Shown in pieces: positions 1 to 14,000 of a stretch of 64,000 nt of DNA. The translations under genes and the position numbers were made by a program. Under the pieces are notes generated by a model. It was not told the DNA's origin. It ran no database searches and saw only the letters and a program-made list of their open reading frames with translations. This DNA is from Onchocerca volvulus (taxonomy: Eukaryota; Nematoda; Chromadorea; Rhabditida; Onchocercidae), in NCBI GenBank assembly GCA_000499405.2, contig HG738137.1, forward strand, positions 17,816,581 to 17,880,580, written 5' to 3'. How positions within the stretch are numbered: position 1 is the stretch's first letter; each line of letters starts with the position of its first letter.

Positions 1-3000
1 AAAAGTCCACATATTCCGATATAATTTCCACATCTCCCTTATTTTTTATTGTCGTTGTTGGTCATTACTTTTTCGAAATAAGCTCAATTTATAATTTACA
101 CCATTAAGTTGAAATTACGAATCTGACGTTTTCTGCTTTGACAAGTCACAGAGAAAATCGTGTATTCTAACCATTCATCACACGTTTTTCCTGTTTCTTT
201 CATCGTCATAGTTTTTAACCAACTGTTCTTGTCTACTTCCCGGAAGTTTTTGTTTTTAAATACAATCTGACAATTGTTTAAAAGGGAACTGCAATTTTTT
301 ATTTAAGTAATGGATTGTAAAATAGATTGAAATGTTGCTAAAGAAATCTATCTGAACAACGGATTGCATCAGAACAAAACACACTAAAAATTCATATTAG
401 AATTGTTTTGCAAAAGCTATTACATAATTGAATTACTATTGATAAGTATTGAAAAAGGAATAACCGAATCATTTGGACTGTTACAAAATTACTGCCTACA
501 AGAACAATCGTTTGATCATTTTAAACAATATTCAAAGTTTCTTATCATTTTTGATTGATAAATTTATCCATATGTCTTCAAAGAAACCATTAGAATTTGT
601 GTGTAATCTGATTTTTTTCACAGATTCAGAAAGGAAAAACTTAGATATTTTAATATTTAAATCACAGTAACCTATGACCAAATGTATATCAATAATGTAA
701 TTATTCGCAGAATTACTCAAGTGAGACAATTCATTCAAACCGAATAACTAATATGTGATGAAAGATTTCTTACTGTATTGCAATATCTGCAAACTTTTTG
801 AGAGCATTCCAAAATAGCATTGCAGTAATCTGCTGCTTTACTACAATTACTTTGTTTACTTTATTAAAAATTGGCACTATTCATTAATATCTTTGCGGCC
901 TTCAAAAATCATCTTTTCAGTTACAATTAATTTTCCAATAGTTGAAATAATGCCTTTTATTGAAAATTATGGCATGACCGAACATTTATATAATAGAAAC
1001 TGTTTATCATATTCTGAAATGAGGCAGAATACGGTAAGCAGTTTAAGTTGATCATTTAAACATTCATGTTTTTTATCGTACGATGTTAATTTAAATTTCT
1101 AGACTAATATACATTATGAATCAATTTTTTTGTTTGTTTTTTAAGTCATTCATAATACATTACTATGAAATTTCTATTAGGAATATATGACAAAGATAGA
1201 AAAGGATGAAATGTTATCGATTTATTGGTTTCATTATTTCAAGCTCGTCAAGCTACTATTTTTTTAGCAACATGTAAAAACTTTCACTACCATGAACACA
1301 AACAGCAAATAAAATTTGCTCAAATTATAAGCACAAAGTTGAAATTCCACTAGAAGAAGTTAATCTATTTTAACTCTTTTGCCACTAATACATTTCTTTT
1401 TCCGCAAGGCAGAAGTTCCACTGTTCTACTTTAAATCGATTTCTTGGATTTTTCAATATTCCTGATTTCTGTTGATAATAGATGAGATATCATCCTGTTC
1501 ATTTTTATTTTTCATTTTTTTTTTCCATTTTTCACTTTCTGCGATGTTGAAGTATTGTTTAATATTTGTTTCCAATAAAAAGTAATTTTTCCTAGAAACA
1601 TCCAATTAGCTGACATTAATGACAGATTGAAAATTCAAAAAACTTTGCCAAAAAAATACATATGTGGAAAGACAATAAGGATGAATCAATAAAGAAGTGC
1701 CATCTGCTAATGATCCTTAAAATATCATTCTTCATTGAACATTATTCATTTAAAAAATGCAGAAATTTTTTCAACCAAAATTTTTCTTTTTTTTTCGCTT
1801 CCGCCAGTCTTTTGCTTTAGCAAAGAAAATAAAAATAAGGAGAAAAAAATTTTGTAAAAAAATAAAGTAGTTCTATTACTTTGAGCAAAATTCTATTCGA
1901 ACTTGCAGATTTTATAAAAATGTACACAGTGCAAATAAATTAACCAATTATAAACCTGCCAATACCGATTATGCCAGAAAAATAAACAATTTTATTTAGT
2001 AAGTTTTTATTTCACTATCAGTGGATTGATTGGTTGTTGGACGGATTACTGTTCATATTTTTTTAATCCATCGATTTGCACAAGTTTTTGATTAATGAAT
2101 TTTCCAATGTCATATAAATTGTGTCGTTTGACTATTAAAAAAAAAATCCAAATATTTATAAAAGCAATGAAAATAAAAATTAACATTAAGTTAATTGAGA
2201 AGAAACTACAAATATCTCGTAAATATAAATTCAAATAATAAAATGAAGCCAAAAATTCAATTTTATTATAATAAATCATGGATAAAAATTTATAAATTTT
2301 AAATACCCCGATCATAATTCTTAAACTTCTCGATGAAAATTGCTTTTTCTAAATTTTGAAATATTTAGAAGGAATGTATAAAATCTTTTTCTCTACCAGT
2401 GACCTTTCAATTTGTATTCTTCTTAATTTTCTAAATACTCAATTACCGATTAAAAATAATTCTACTTTCTTTTGTTACAGTAATTGGAATCTGAAATAAG
2501 AAAAAAATTGGTTATATGTAATTCAAAAATCCTTTCACATTTCGAAATTCACTTTTTGTATAAGAGCAAAAAATAAAAAATAGAAATACTTCGATGCAGG
2601 CAATGCTGCAAATCATTGCCTCTTTAATCCAATATTAAATAAAAAATTATAACATAATTTTAATACTTAGTTATTTTTTAATTCGTTCATCAATGTAATT
2701 AAAAATATTTAATCAAATTGAAGAATTGAAAATATGCAGGAGAGTGACTACTAGATATTATAGAAGCTTCAATCCAATTGATTGAAGATTACATGGCGTT
2801 TCAATCACAACTATCGAAAGCAGGAATTATTGAATTATTAATCGATGTCATTTCGTTATGATCGATCGATTTGTGCAGTTTGTTGATTAGTCAAACTCAA
2901 CATTTTTGTTTAAAAATCAGTACTTGAATGAAAATTTAATCAATTAATTGTTGAATTTTCCTTAGAATTCTTGGAAGTTTTTCATTTGAAAATTCATTCG

Positions 3001-3575
3001 TCATTTTATCTTTTTCGAAACTACTAATCGTTTAGACAACCTGTTCGCGTGCGTTACAGAACATTTAGATTTCAATAAGATTATTCATATGATGCTTGTT
3101 TTTTATGTCTTCATGATGAATTTTCTCTTTTAAAATCAATTAATGAATCATGTCTGTTGCCAAATGACGTCAATCGGATGTTATTGAATCTACAGTACAA
3201 AAGATGTTACTATTCGAAAAGCAGGCGAATCCGACAACTATATTTTCGAATGTAACTCTATTTTAGCAAAAACTTTCCCATCATTTCAGAAGTTCATCTA
3301 TTTAAAAGGTTCGAAGAAATCGAAAGAAAACTATTTATCTGTTTATTTATCAGCTGATAATAATGTGTAGAAGAAAATCGCTAGCCGATAGATGATGATC
3401 TTTGAGTATTTTCGAATGAAAATATTGGAAAATTCATTTGTTACATATATTAATGATAACTTTATCGTTCTCCACTCATCTAGTATATATCTATTGAAAT
3501 TTTTTAGTACAAAATTTCTCGAAAATTTTGGGCTTATTTTTTACGGACAGAATAATAAAAAAAAAAAAAAAAAAA

Positions 3576-3796
3576 AATGTCGAACGAATTCTGCAACTGG
3601 AGATTTGCGATCTACCAGTAATTTTGCTTTGCTTCAAACAAAAAAGTTGTTTTCTATTACTGCATACATATTTATTTATAAATGTATAATTTAGATTACG
3701 TAATCGAACTACTACTGCTATTTTCCCACTATCATCCTATAATTTTATATTAGCATTCTCAGATCTTCTCTTAGATTACAGAATTCGTTCGACATT
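3576..3796. mobile_element. MITE-like element with 18-bp terminal inverted repeats
   Basis: The sequence AATGTCGAACGAATTCTG at 3576-3593 recurs exactly as its reverse complement at 3779-3796. This gives perfect 18-bp inverted termini around a 185-bp core with no coding potential. Size and structure fit a small non-autonomous DNA element. No convincing target-site duplication is visible because the left flank is a poly-A run. It could instead be a chance foldback, but an 18-bp perfect match is unlikely by chance. Confidence 0.45.
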
Positions 3797-6700
3797 CCAA
3801 TCTGACCCTATGATAGCAGTAAAAACATTTCTCTTTCCTGTTTTACGAAAATCCAATAATTTTATCTGATGATATTCTTTCAGAAAAATCTTTAAAACAG
3901 ATTTCTTTTCGCCATTACTGTTACTTAATTAGTCCGATATTTGTTAGGTTGCAACCTTTTTTTTTGCAACAAAATTTCTTTTTTTTTTGCAACTTTTCTG
4001 ACTTCCGATGAAGATTTACAGCAACAGAAAGTGATCATCTTCTAATGCTGCAGTAAAGATAGACAAAAACTAATTTGAATGTTGTTTCGTTTGCACTTTT
4101 TTTGAAGAATCCGTTCAATTAGTCGATGAGGATTGAACAGCTGAGATTTGAGCTTTAAAATTTTACTAAGTTCCAAAAAACACTTATAGGCCCAATTTTT
4201 TTTCGGTGAAATGTTATTTATGCAGAAATAACTTTAAATTTATGAAAATGGAAAATGCAAGCACATTGCATTTAACAAGCTATTCTGATATCCAATTGTT
4301 TTACTGATATTGTCATTTCCGCTCGTAAGATAATTTCCCAAATTGATCAATGAATAACCTTTTTATTACAGAAAAGTTCAATTCCGACTTTTTTTCTTAA
4401 TATTTATTCTTAGTGTTTGTGGTAGTATTTTATCATAAGATGGAATATATTTTTTCTTCTTCAATGAAGCAGAATATTATGCATTATTTGCTGTGTCTTT
4501 TTAATTTTTATCAACGTACAATTATTTACATCTATTTCGAAATAAATGTGTCTGTTTTATTCTACAAATTTTCCTTTTTTTTTTTAGCTTTTAAAAATTA
4601 TTGAAATCGATAGGAAACTATTTTTCAAAAACATGATCCTATCCATTACATTTTCTACCTTTCATTTCTTGCTATTCAGAATTATTATGAAATTTAGTGA
4701 AGCTAAAAATATGTTTAAATTTATTCAGAAATTTCATTCAGTTGCATTATTTTTTTTTTTCCCTTTTAATTTCATATGGATGAATAACTCTATTCTAACA
4801 ATTTTTATGAAATTTGAATCTAAGTATATGCTTTATGGATTTCTTCTCTTTAGATTTCAATTCCATTTGTAAACGCTCAGCTTTTGAATTTATTTGCATT
4901 CCTAATAAGCAACATTATGCTATTATCTGATAGCAATAAATGTAACAAAGAGTTATTTTTGTATAGCGTTTTTCCTTTTTTTTCTTTTTTTTTTTTTTTT
5001 TTTGAAATATTTGCTAAATTTCCTTATGAAACGATTCATTTGTATTTCATTGAAGTATCATTAAAGATACTACTCGATTCGTTTTTGGTATTATATTGAT
5101 CGAATATGATATTATTCGATCTGATTAATTCGTTAAATCGGTGGATAGGTAAGTTAAAAAAATGATAACTTATTTCTTATAAATTTATTTATTATGCAGA
5201 TTTTGTGTGCTGATAGTGATATCTGTGCCAGAAATCAAAGAATGTAAGGAATGGAAAGTAAACTGTTGGTGAAAATCCCCGCATCTTTATCAAAATTGAT
5301 GTACAATTTCAATTCTCTCCGCCAACAACAAATAGATGGAATATTTTTTTTTTTTTTTACAAGCAGTAAAGATACGAATGGTTACGATAAGAAAACATTG
5401 AACAGCATGTTCCATCATATTTGATTGAAAAAATGTAAAAGAAAATTCCAAAATTTTTCTAAAGACTATGGAAGAATCATCACCTTTTCGATATGAGAAA
5501 TAATTCGGAATTACATTGAGCACGAAGATGAAACTAAAACATGTTATTACTAAATTTTTTGTGATAAAAGTGATTGAAGTATTAAAAAGATAGATGGCAA
5601 GTTTAAATTTCATTATAAAAAGAGATTGAAAGTAAGCTGATTGATAGGAAGAAGAAAAATAAAAGATAAATAAACGTGGAAAATAAAAAAAAAAAAGAAT
5701 GAAATAATTTTCGCGACATATGGTGAATTATTGCGCTTTCTGAGCATTAAAATATTACAAATTGAATTAGTAATAACTTTGGTTCCAATAAAAAAGAATT
5801 TTTAGAAAATTACGAATTCTTGAAATTTCTGACGTCTTTTGTTGCGATTATTAAACAAAATAAGCGTTTTTTATTATTTTTCTAATAGAACATATTTTGA
5901 ACTTCTATTACGACATAATTTTATTGTTGAAGAACTAAAGGAAATTATAAAAAGAATGATTTCGATTGATGGTTGTGAAAAGTGATTGCTGTGAAATTTG
6001 ATATTTTTTCACTTTTATTATTTTAGATAGACGAGAAACTTTAAAAAAAATGAAAAACACTCACTTTTTTTCTATTTCTCGGTACGAATGGACTATTCGA
6101 GAAAAATGAATGTTTTATTTATGCATAACAAATTCAAAAAAAAAAAAAAGAAATGAAAAAAGCTACCTCGTTTATATCTTATAAAAATAAAGTTCGACTC
6201 TTCTATGTATGGTAATTTCAAACCGATATTCTCTCTTACGCTCAATTCTAATTTGCGGTGCTTTCGGTAATCTTCTCTAATTTGCGAACATTTTCGCTTT
6301 CGTTATCTCTAGCTGTTCAGTTTCGAAACTTTCATCTTACTATCTATAAAGTTAGCGACATCATTTTTTACTTTACATAATGTATTGTAAATAAATGTAT
6401 GATAAATAATTTGATGATTTCAATCGGAAGTGAAATTTATGACCGCTTTCGAATTTTTTTTTATAGCAAAAAAAAAGAAAGGGAGCTATGGGAAGATGGA
6501 TTCTTGTGAGATTTGAATAATGGCTTTACTGAAATGTAAAAATTTTTTCCAGAAAATTTTTCCTTTGGTTTTTTTCTTTTTTTGGACTTTTTAATTTTTA
6601 AGAAAGTACAACTTGTCTCGTTTTTTTTTAACTTAGCCAGTTACTAAAACTAATTTCAAATTATCTACTACATTATACTGTTTCAGGCATATTTCCACTT

Positions 6701-8938
6701 ATATTTTGCTACTTATATCATTTTACAAAAAAAAAAAATCATTAAATTTAATTGAAATTCTTACGAAATTTATATTTCGTTAAGTAATTATCAAAAAAAA
6801 AAAAATAAAAATAAAACATTTTGAAATTTATGAGTAATTTTTAGGAAAATACGGTTAACAAATCGAATTAAATTATCTCTCATTTTGAGTAGTCGATTGA
6901 TAATTGTTAACATGTTTAATCATTGGTTAAACAATATTGTAATAGGATGGATTACATTCTCGTCGAATAGATTGGAATGTATTTTTTTCGTATTCCATCT
7001 ACTTATGATCAATCAAACTTTTTATGATTGTTATCACAAGTTTCTATTTAATCATATTTCTTCGTCACTTCAATTGTTTTGACAAATCATTAACATTACA
7101 AATAATTCGCTTAAGTTTCATTTAAATCTTCATTTTAATGCAAAATTTTTTTTCCACTATTTACAACAATTGTGATGGCTTCTTTCTCATTTTGAATTAT
7201 TAGATTTGAATTCTTAAAGAAACTTGTTTTCCACTTTCCTCCATATACTAACATTTTTTTTATCACATTTAGACTAAAGAAGAATTGAGAATGTGAAAAG
7301 TTTTAAATCATTTTTTTTTATCTTCATCAAACAATTGTTGAAGATAGGACCATTTGTTTCCACAAATGAAAAAAAAAAGAGAGAAAAAACTGATTTTTGT
7401 TTAAAAAAATTATGCTTGATTAATTGGATAGTAGAAGATCGAAATCTTTCCTTTTTTTTTTTTTTTTTAAATGAATTCATTTTCTTCTGACATGATATTA
7501 TTGTATGTGTGGTCGATGTTGGGTGCACATCACCGATATCTTCCAATACTGATGCAATAATCCGTTAATTTTTTGTACTTTTTTCATTTCTCTTCTATTT
7601 CAATATATTGATAATGATAAATTCCACTAACAAGAATAGTTTCCATATGAAATTAGAATAATTAAGTTATTATTGCAAGAACTAATAGTTCAAGATAATA
7701 ATAGCTATGCTACGAAACTCAATGATTATGAATATCATGATAATGATTGGAATACAATTCCAACAATAGCTGAAATTCCGTGTTTGTGTGTATGTGTGTT
7801 TGAGCCAAGTATGGGAAATATTCGATTTGAAATGGCCAAAGGCTCAAGATTGTGATTTCACATAAAAGAAACGGCTCAGATAAATATTGCTTTTGGAAAA
7901 CCAAAACTAAAAATGTCAAAAATATTTTGGTTCAAAAAACTGACCAACAGATTGCTGAAATAGTGTTTGTATTTATTTTACATAACTTAATTAATATTTT
8001 TCATTTCATTAATAGAATGCTTTATTTTTTACTTTAACTAAGAATTTGGTTTAATCAAATTTGATATTTAGTTGAGATCGAAGCGATTTCGGTAAATTTC
8101 TACGAGCTACAAAAACGGGCTTATTATTTTATCAACTTCATTTTAAAGATAATTCGTTTCTTTAACACCAAAAATCAGTCAAAAATCAAAAAAGAGAAAT
8201 TAATGTTGCGATTTTGATGCCTGATTATTTGACATATCATCCCAAATCTTTAGCTACTGTGATAAAGCAGCCTTATTATCGCGAAAATATTCAAAAATTC
8301 ATTTAAAGTAATATGACCATTTCAAATTAGCTATTTTATTTCTGGTAAACAAAAAAAGTTGGTTTAGTTCAAATTGAATAGCAAGAAATATTTTAGCCAC
8401 AATACCATCATTTAAGATTTATCATTAATCATTAAAAATTAGTCACCTATTTCAATTCTTAACATGAACAGTAGACATTTATTAAGCAAAAAATTGACAT
8501 TTTAATGGTAATTCACCGATCAATTTTAATGATTTACCAATTATTCTACACCTTTCTTCGTAATTTTTTCCATTTGACAATAAAAAAAAACAACAAAAAT
8601 CGTTTCATTTTCTAAATTTAACTTGAAAAAAGCGATTGATTTTTTGATGTTGTCGAAAAACAAATAAATGATAATAAATGATAAACTATTAAATGAAATT
8701 TACGATACCATTCAATATTTCTTATTGAATTTTTTGGATTAAAATTGGTATGACATTTTCAAGGCTACAAATTACTAACACTGGCAATTATCGTTGGATA
8801 TAATGCATTATAATTTATCATTTTATTCTATTTTAATCGAAAATTTGACGTAAGTTAGGTGTCAAGTGTTTGCAATACGAAGTTTCAACCTAAATTTCTT
8901 TCACTCTTTCTTCATTTTTTTTTTTTTTTTGCTTACAA

Positions 8939-9080
8939 TATGATTTTAGATTTCATTAATTTAAAAAATATAGCAGGCTATCTGAGCAGTAGCTATGACA
9001 CCGCCTGTAATATTACAAAAACTATCGTATCTTATTCGATCTTGTTCCTTTTGATAGTAGCTATTATAATAAAATTTTAA
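8939..9080 (+). CDS. possible small membrane microprotein (weak)
   Basis: An ATG at 8939-8941 opens a 46-codon frame ending at 9080. The second half is a polar stretch with two Cys/Tyr-containing turns, followed by about 20 hydrophobic residues (motif SYSILFLLIVAIIIKF) up to the stop. That is the layout of a tail-anchored single-pass peptide. The middle is less AT-rich than its surroundings. There is no trans-splice AG directly upstream, no homologue that I recognise, and hydrophobic frames are common in T-rich DNA, so this may be chance. Confidence 0.18.
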
Positions 9081-10220
9081 ATTAGTTTCTCATAATTTAG
9101 AAGTTTTATGCAAAAATGAGAGACGATAGGAATTTTTAGGTGGAATAAAGTGGAAGTACATCATGATTATTCACAATAAGTGATGTTGATTTATTCATTT
9201 TATCTAAATTCCGAAAACAAGATCAGATGGCAAAACTGTTCGAAATTTTGAAATAGTTTTTGTGAATTTTTTTTACTTCAATGCTGTTAATAATTTTGCA
9301 TTTTCTTTCTCATGTAATTGATTAACTTACATTTACTATTTCAGTTTGTATTTGTTTTACATTAATCGTTCTGAGATTTAAACTTATCAAAGTTGGATAA
9401 TAATTTTGGTTTGAAAATCCGGAAATTTATGATTTTCAAATAAATATATCATATTATAATGGCTAATCTTTTGATTATATGAAGACAACGAGTTCATAAA
9501 ATATCAAAAAAATATTATCATTCAAATATTTTCCAGCATGGCTTAATTTGATAAAGAGAATTTTGACGAATGAAACCTCCTGAATTGCAGATCAAAAACT
9601 ATTATCACCACCACCAAAAAAAAAAATAAATAAATAAATAAATAAAAAGATAATTCTATTTATATAAAAAGGATAATCCGAAGAATGAAAGCAAAAGTTT
9701 ACAGGCTTTATTTAATACAATAAAGCATTTTTTATTTTTAAGATAATATACAAGAAAACCATCAATTATGATTTTTCTTATTGACTATCTTTTTTCAATA
9801 TATAGAAATGTTTTCGGAGACTCGAATTAAAATTTTCATCAGAATAAATTTCATTAACTCCCGAAGAAAGAAGCAAAATTATTTGTAGCGAAAAAGAAAT
9901 GTCTCATTTTCATTCATTCAACTCTTCAAAAAGAGTTAATTTCGTTGAAAAAGTTTTAAGAATAAAAAGCCAAAATCTGCAAAATATTTTCCAATTTCTG
10001 CTTGAAAAGTTCATTTATTTATTTATTTATTTATTTAGTTTTTTGAAAATCTCAATACAATGCAAAAATTTTTACACTTTCAAATACGTTCTTCTTTTTA
10101 CCTAATAATATTTTATATACATTTACGATAAATATTTCTAAGTATCATTGCTTTATCATACGTTATGTGAATTCGTATTTAAAAGAAAATTTTGATTTTA
10201 ATGATGGAATGTTCTGCAAA

Positions 10221-10237
10221 AACATTTTTTAGGTTCC
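10221..10237 (+). promoter_or_regulatory. probable spliced-leader trans-splice acceptor and short 5' UTR
   Basis: The sequence ACATTTTTTAG ends at 10232 and is followed by five bases (GTTCC) and the ATG at 10238. A T-rich acceptor with no upstream exon and a 5-nt leader is the usual picture for SL1 trans-splicing in nematodes. It supports 10238 as the true start of the large gene. A cis-spliced upstream non-coding exon is the alternative. Confidence 0.6.
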
Positions 10238-11043
10238 ATGGATGTTCCTCCAGGCGAAGATTCCACATTGCCATCAAAAGATATTCCACCAGGTATTTTT
10301 CTAAATAAGCAAAATTTTTTTCATTACTATAAATTATGTTAATTTCATAAAAATATGTAATAATTTAGCGATGCGACATTTTGCGAATGTATTACGACGA
10401 TTTTAATATCGTAAAAAATTAACTTCTTAAAGTACAATTCTACATGTTTACTCTATTTTAATATTTGCATGTTTACTATAAAATTTTATTTATATATTAC
10501 AGAAGAAGTAAAATAAAAAAAAAAATTGTAACAAATTATGAATTTTTAATTTAGCTAAGATATTGTTATTATAATTACTGATAGTATCATTGTATCAATG
10601 ATAAGAAGAAAAATGTGAATATTATTTGAGGATGGGCTCGTATTGAGTTGGAACCGGTAAATATCCCATTGGAACAAAATGAGTCCATACTTTTGTCATC
10701 CGTACAATCTGTCATACCTGGAGCCCATGGCCTTTACTACAAAGAGGATAATCGCAAGAGAGCCTTAAAGTCTTGTCTTTTCGTTGTCCTTTTCTTTCTT
10801 TTAAAAATTTTTTTGAAAAAAAAATTGAAAAAAAAATGAAAATCTATTTGAATATAAATATTATCATTTCATCAGAATTGACAGTGAACGGATAAAAAAA
10901 ATAGATGAAAATGAGAAAATTTCCAAATTTAAGATACTTAAAAAACATTTATTAAAATTTAAATTACAGATATGATAGTACAACTGGCTGTATATTAAAA
11001 GGTCCACCAGGTTGGAATTCTAAGCCAATTTACGTTGTACTTG
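10238..11043 (+). CDS. exons 1-3: TDP-43 N-terminal-domain-like head
   Basis: Exons are 10238-10292, 10631-10769 and 10970-11043 (phases 0-1, 1-2, 2-1). Exon 1 encodes an acidic, Pro-rich leader. Exons 2-3 encode EPVNIPLE, then ILLSSVQSVIPGAHGLYY, then a basic KEDNRKRALK stretch, then GCILKGPPGW and PIYVV. This is the order of landmarks in the TDP-43 N-terminal domain: an E-P-x-x-I-P start, an LLS-x-V helix entry, PGA-x-GL-x-Y, a Gly-x-Ile/Leu strand, a conserved Gly-Trp and a final Tyr-x-Val strand. In TDP-43 this ubiquitin/DIX-like fold drives head-to-tail oligomerisation. The assignment rests on motif recall, not on a search. Exon 2's donor (AAA|GTCTTG) is weak but gives the correct frame. 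Confidence 0.72.
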
Positions 11044-14000
11044 GTTTGTTTTACTTTTTTATTTGAATAATTTGTTTATTTATTGACACATAATTTTACT
11101 TGCCGTTATCAATTTACGTATATCATTTATAATTCAAAATAGAAATTAAATTGATAAAATTAAACTTTCGAATCATTCTGAAATTAATTTTATAATAAAT
11201 TTAAAAACCTATAATTTTTTTGTTGATATTGAAACACTTGTTCTTTTCGCTCTGCTACGTTTATTAAAGAAATTCTTTGCAATCATTATTTTTGCATAAA
11301 CTTTGTAATTAATTTAGAAAAATATCAAATATTTATGCTAGATTCGGTAGTAAAAATGTAAGTAAGAGAAAATTATCATTTTTTAATTATTATTTTCTTC
11401 CTTAATTTTAAGTTAATCAAACGGAATTTCAACTAATTCAAAGCATATTGAATTTTTTTTATTGCTTTTTTCTTTCATTTCATTTCTTCTTACTTCCTTT
11501 CTTTTATTTATTTATATATCATTTTATGTCTATTGTTAATTAAGTAAACTAATTTCGCAACTTGAAATTTTAAACAAACAAGTTCACAAAATTGCAAAAC
11601 CAAACTGGTCAATTTAATAGTTCGTTCAACTCATGCCATTTTTGATTGGAATTTGTTGTAATTTTTTTTTTAACAATAAAAAAATGCGGCTTAAATCTTT
11701 CAAAGAATGATGGATGTTTCGAGTGTATTGTTAAATAAATTATTATTAATTTTTTTAACGATTAAATCGAAGAGCGTGTTAAAATAGACTGCGCATGTTG
11801 AAATGAAAAGAACAAAGTCCGTTTTTTGAAATAAAGTAAAATTAAAATATACAAATTTTTTAAATTTTCAAACTTTTACAAAAACTTTAAACTTGCGAGC
11901 TTCTATTAAGACTTCAAGTCTTCAAGTTTTTATTAACTTTTTGGTTTTCAAGTTTTTGTTAAGACAGGAGTTTATCCTGTTTCAGCAAAAACTTAAAAAA
12001 TCTTCGTATTATAGAAATGAAGAGGAGAGACTTTTTACACTTTACAGGATAAAAATATCTTATGTTATTTTAATCTCTTGAAAAATATATTTTAAATTTT
12101 AAATCATATACTTTAAATTTTGGTTATTATTTTTCATACTAGGTGCGCTATAGGTATAAAATTAAGTAAATGACCGTCCTCTCTCTTAAAATATGCTCTC
12201 TGAAGACTAATAAGATTGTTTTAAATTATTCTTTCTAAAAATATCATTTTAATGTATAATTAACAAAGTTTTTACTCTTTGTCATACATGCAAACTTGCA
12301 AATGCAGGATTTTGAAATTTGTTAGAAAACTAGAATTAGGCAGTGGAATTTTAATGAATTATTCGAAAAATTAATTCACCTAAGGTGAATGTGCAAATCA
12401 AAAGAGAAACTTTTAAATAGAAGAAAATATTGAAATCTGAATTGAAATTTGCTATTCTCGAATATATTATTTTTCAATAAATAGAGTTCCATTAAGAATA
12501 GCCGTATTTGTGTTTTAAAATATATTATGCAAATATTGGAAGACAAAAGTTTTGCATTCAAATCAAAAATTAAATTAGAATTTTAAGAAAATGCATAAAT
12601 TGCTGCATTAAATTAAAATCTATTTCCTTGAATTAGCAAAAAAAAAAAATTAAAAATTTTGAGATGAGCACCTAGAACAATTAATAAACAAATAAATTAA
12701 ACACTGAAAAATAGTGAAATAAAGTTTTTATGTGTTCTCTTTCTTTAATAGTATAAATGATGAATTCGATTAATATTTTTAGAAAAAAAAGATAATTGAT
12801 ACTATTGTAATTAATTGAAATATTTCATGTAAAAAAAAGTTTGCTTACTTTTTATTTTTTATTTTTCCATATTGAAAATTTAACGAAATACTTTGTTTTC
12901 GAGATTTAAACTTTTGCATTTCAAAAAATTTATCTAAAAATTTAAGAATTTGCTATTTATATTAAATTGACTTTAATATTTCATGTTCAGAATAAAATAA
13001 TTTAATTCCGAAATTTCAGCGCATGGATGTCGTTATTTCAACAGTATTGCTGTTGGACAATATGATGCTGCTACCGAACGATTCGAAAAAACTGCCAATT
13101 TTATACAGCGTATATTAAGTAAGTTTGAAATGGCGGACTTAAAATACGAAATATTTAAATTAAGGATTGAGGATATTTTCAATATAATTAGAATAAAAAT
13201 ATAATTAAAATGATGACTTTGTACATTTGAATTTTACAGCTGATCGAAATGCGCCGTCTTATTTACATAGAAAGGTAAAATTTAAATTTTTTTTCCCGCA
13301 AAATTAGCTTTTTTTAAAAATATCCTATGATGATTTACGTTATTTCCCCTTATAATGGAAAATGTTTCATGCTTAAATTTTCCTTTTTTTCTTCCAACCC
13401 TTGAATTTATAAGTTAACAAAATTTGATTCTTTAATATCACTAGCAATTTTTATTAAGCCGAAGAAAGACCTCAAATGACTTTTTAGGTTTTCGGTGAAT
13501 GCAGATTTCAATTATTTCACTTGATCCTTCTCAAATTATTTTAATTGGTGGCTCTTTACTTCTTGATAAATTAGCTTTCTCCAGCAATATGCTAGGTTCA
13601 AAGGTCAAAATATGTGTTTATGTTTAAGGACATTTCAAACAGATCAACTGATCGTAAAGGTATCGGTGACAGATTATCACGGGATGCACAAATTGGTGGA
13701 AATGGCGATCGTGAAAATCGAGCTGATGAAGAGGAACAAATCGATGGATCTGTTAGTTTTGTAAGGCCGTAGAAATTTCTGATTTCTGCAAATTCATGAG
13801 AATTTATTCTTGCAATATTACTTAATCAAAGATTAGTCAAAATTTTTAATTTTAAATAAAGTTTAAACTTGAAAGTGAACTTATTTCGAATTTTTGAAAA
13901 AATGTTTTCAACGTAAAAATATTGATTGCTTTGATTAAATGAAATATTCTTAATTTGCTTAACAAAGTATAGTTTGCCTTTGGAAAATCTTCAAAAACAT

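Larger units (their letters stand above)
1..10231. other. AT-rich intergenic region without a supported gene
   Basis: This stretch is very AT-rich with many homopolymer A and T tracts, for example near 3556-3577, 4981-5003, 7450-7469 and 8917-8931. The open frames on both strands are rich in Phe, Ile, Lys and Asn and have no recognisable domain or conserved motif, so I read them as chance ORFs. Two things stand out: an inverted-repeat element at 3576-3796 and a weak membrane-peptide ORF at 8939-9080. AAAT and TTTA microsatellites lie at about 9625-9647 and 10013-10037. The promoter of the large downstream gene is presumably here, but no clear core element is visible. Confidence 0.6.

Noticed and set aside
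5290..5613. 107-codon - strand ORF in the upstream intergenic region
   Set aside because: Phe/Ile/Lys-rich with a poly-A derived Lys run, no domain, no splice or start context.
10238..11043. A true TDP-43 (TDP-1) gene
   Set aside because: Only the N-terminal domain is present. No RNA-recognition motifs follow, and phases lead on into the rod.
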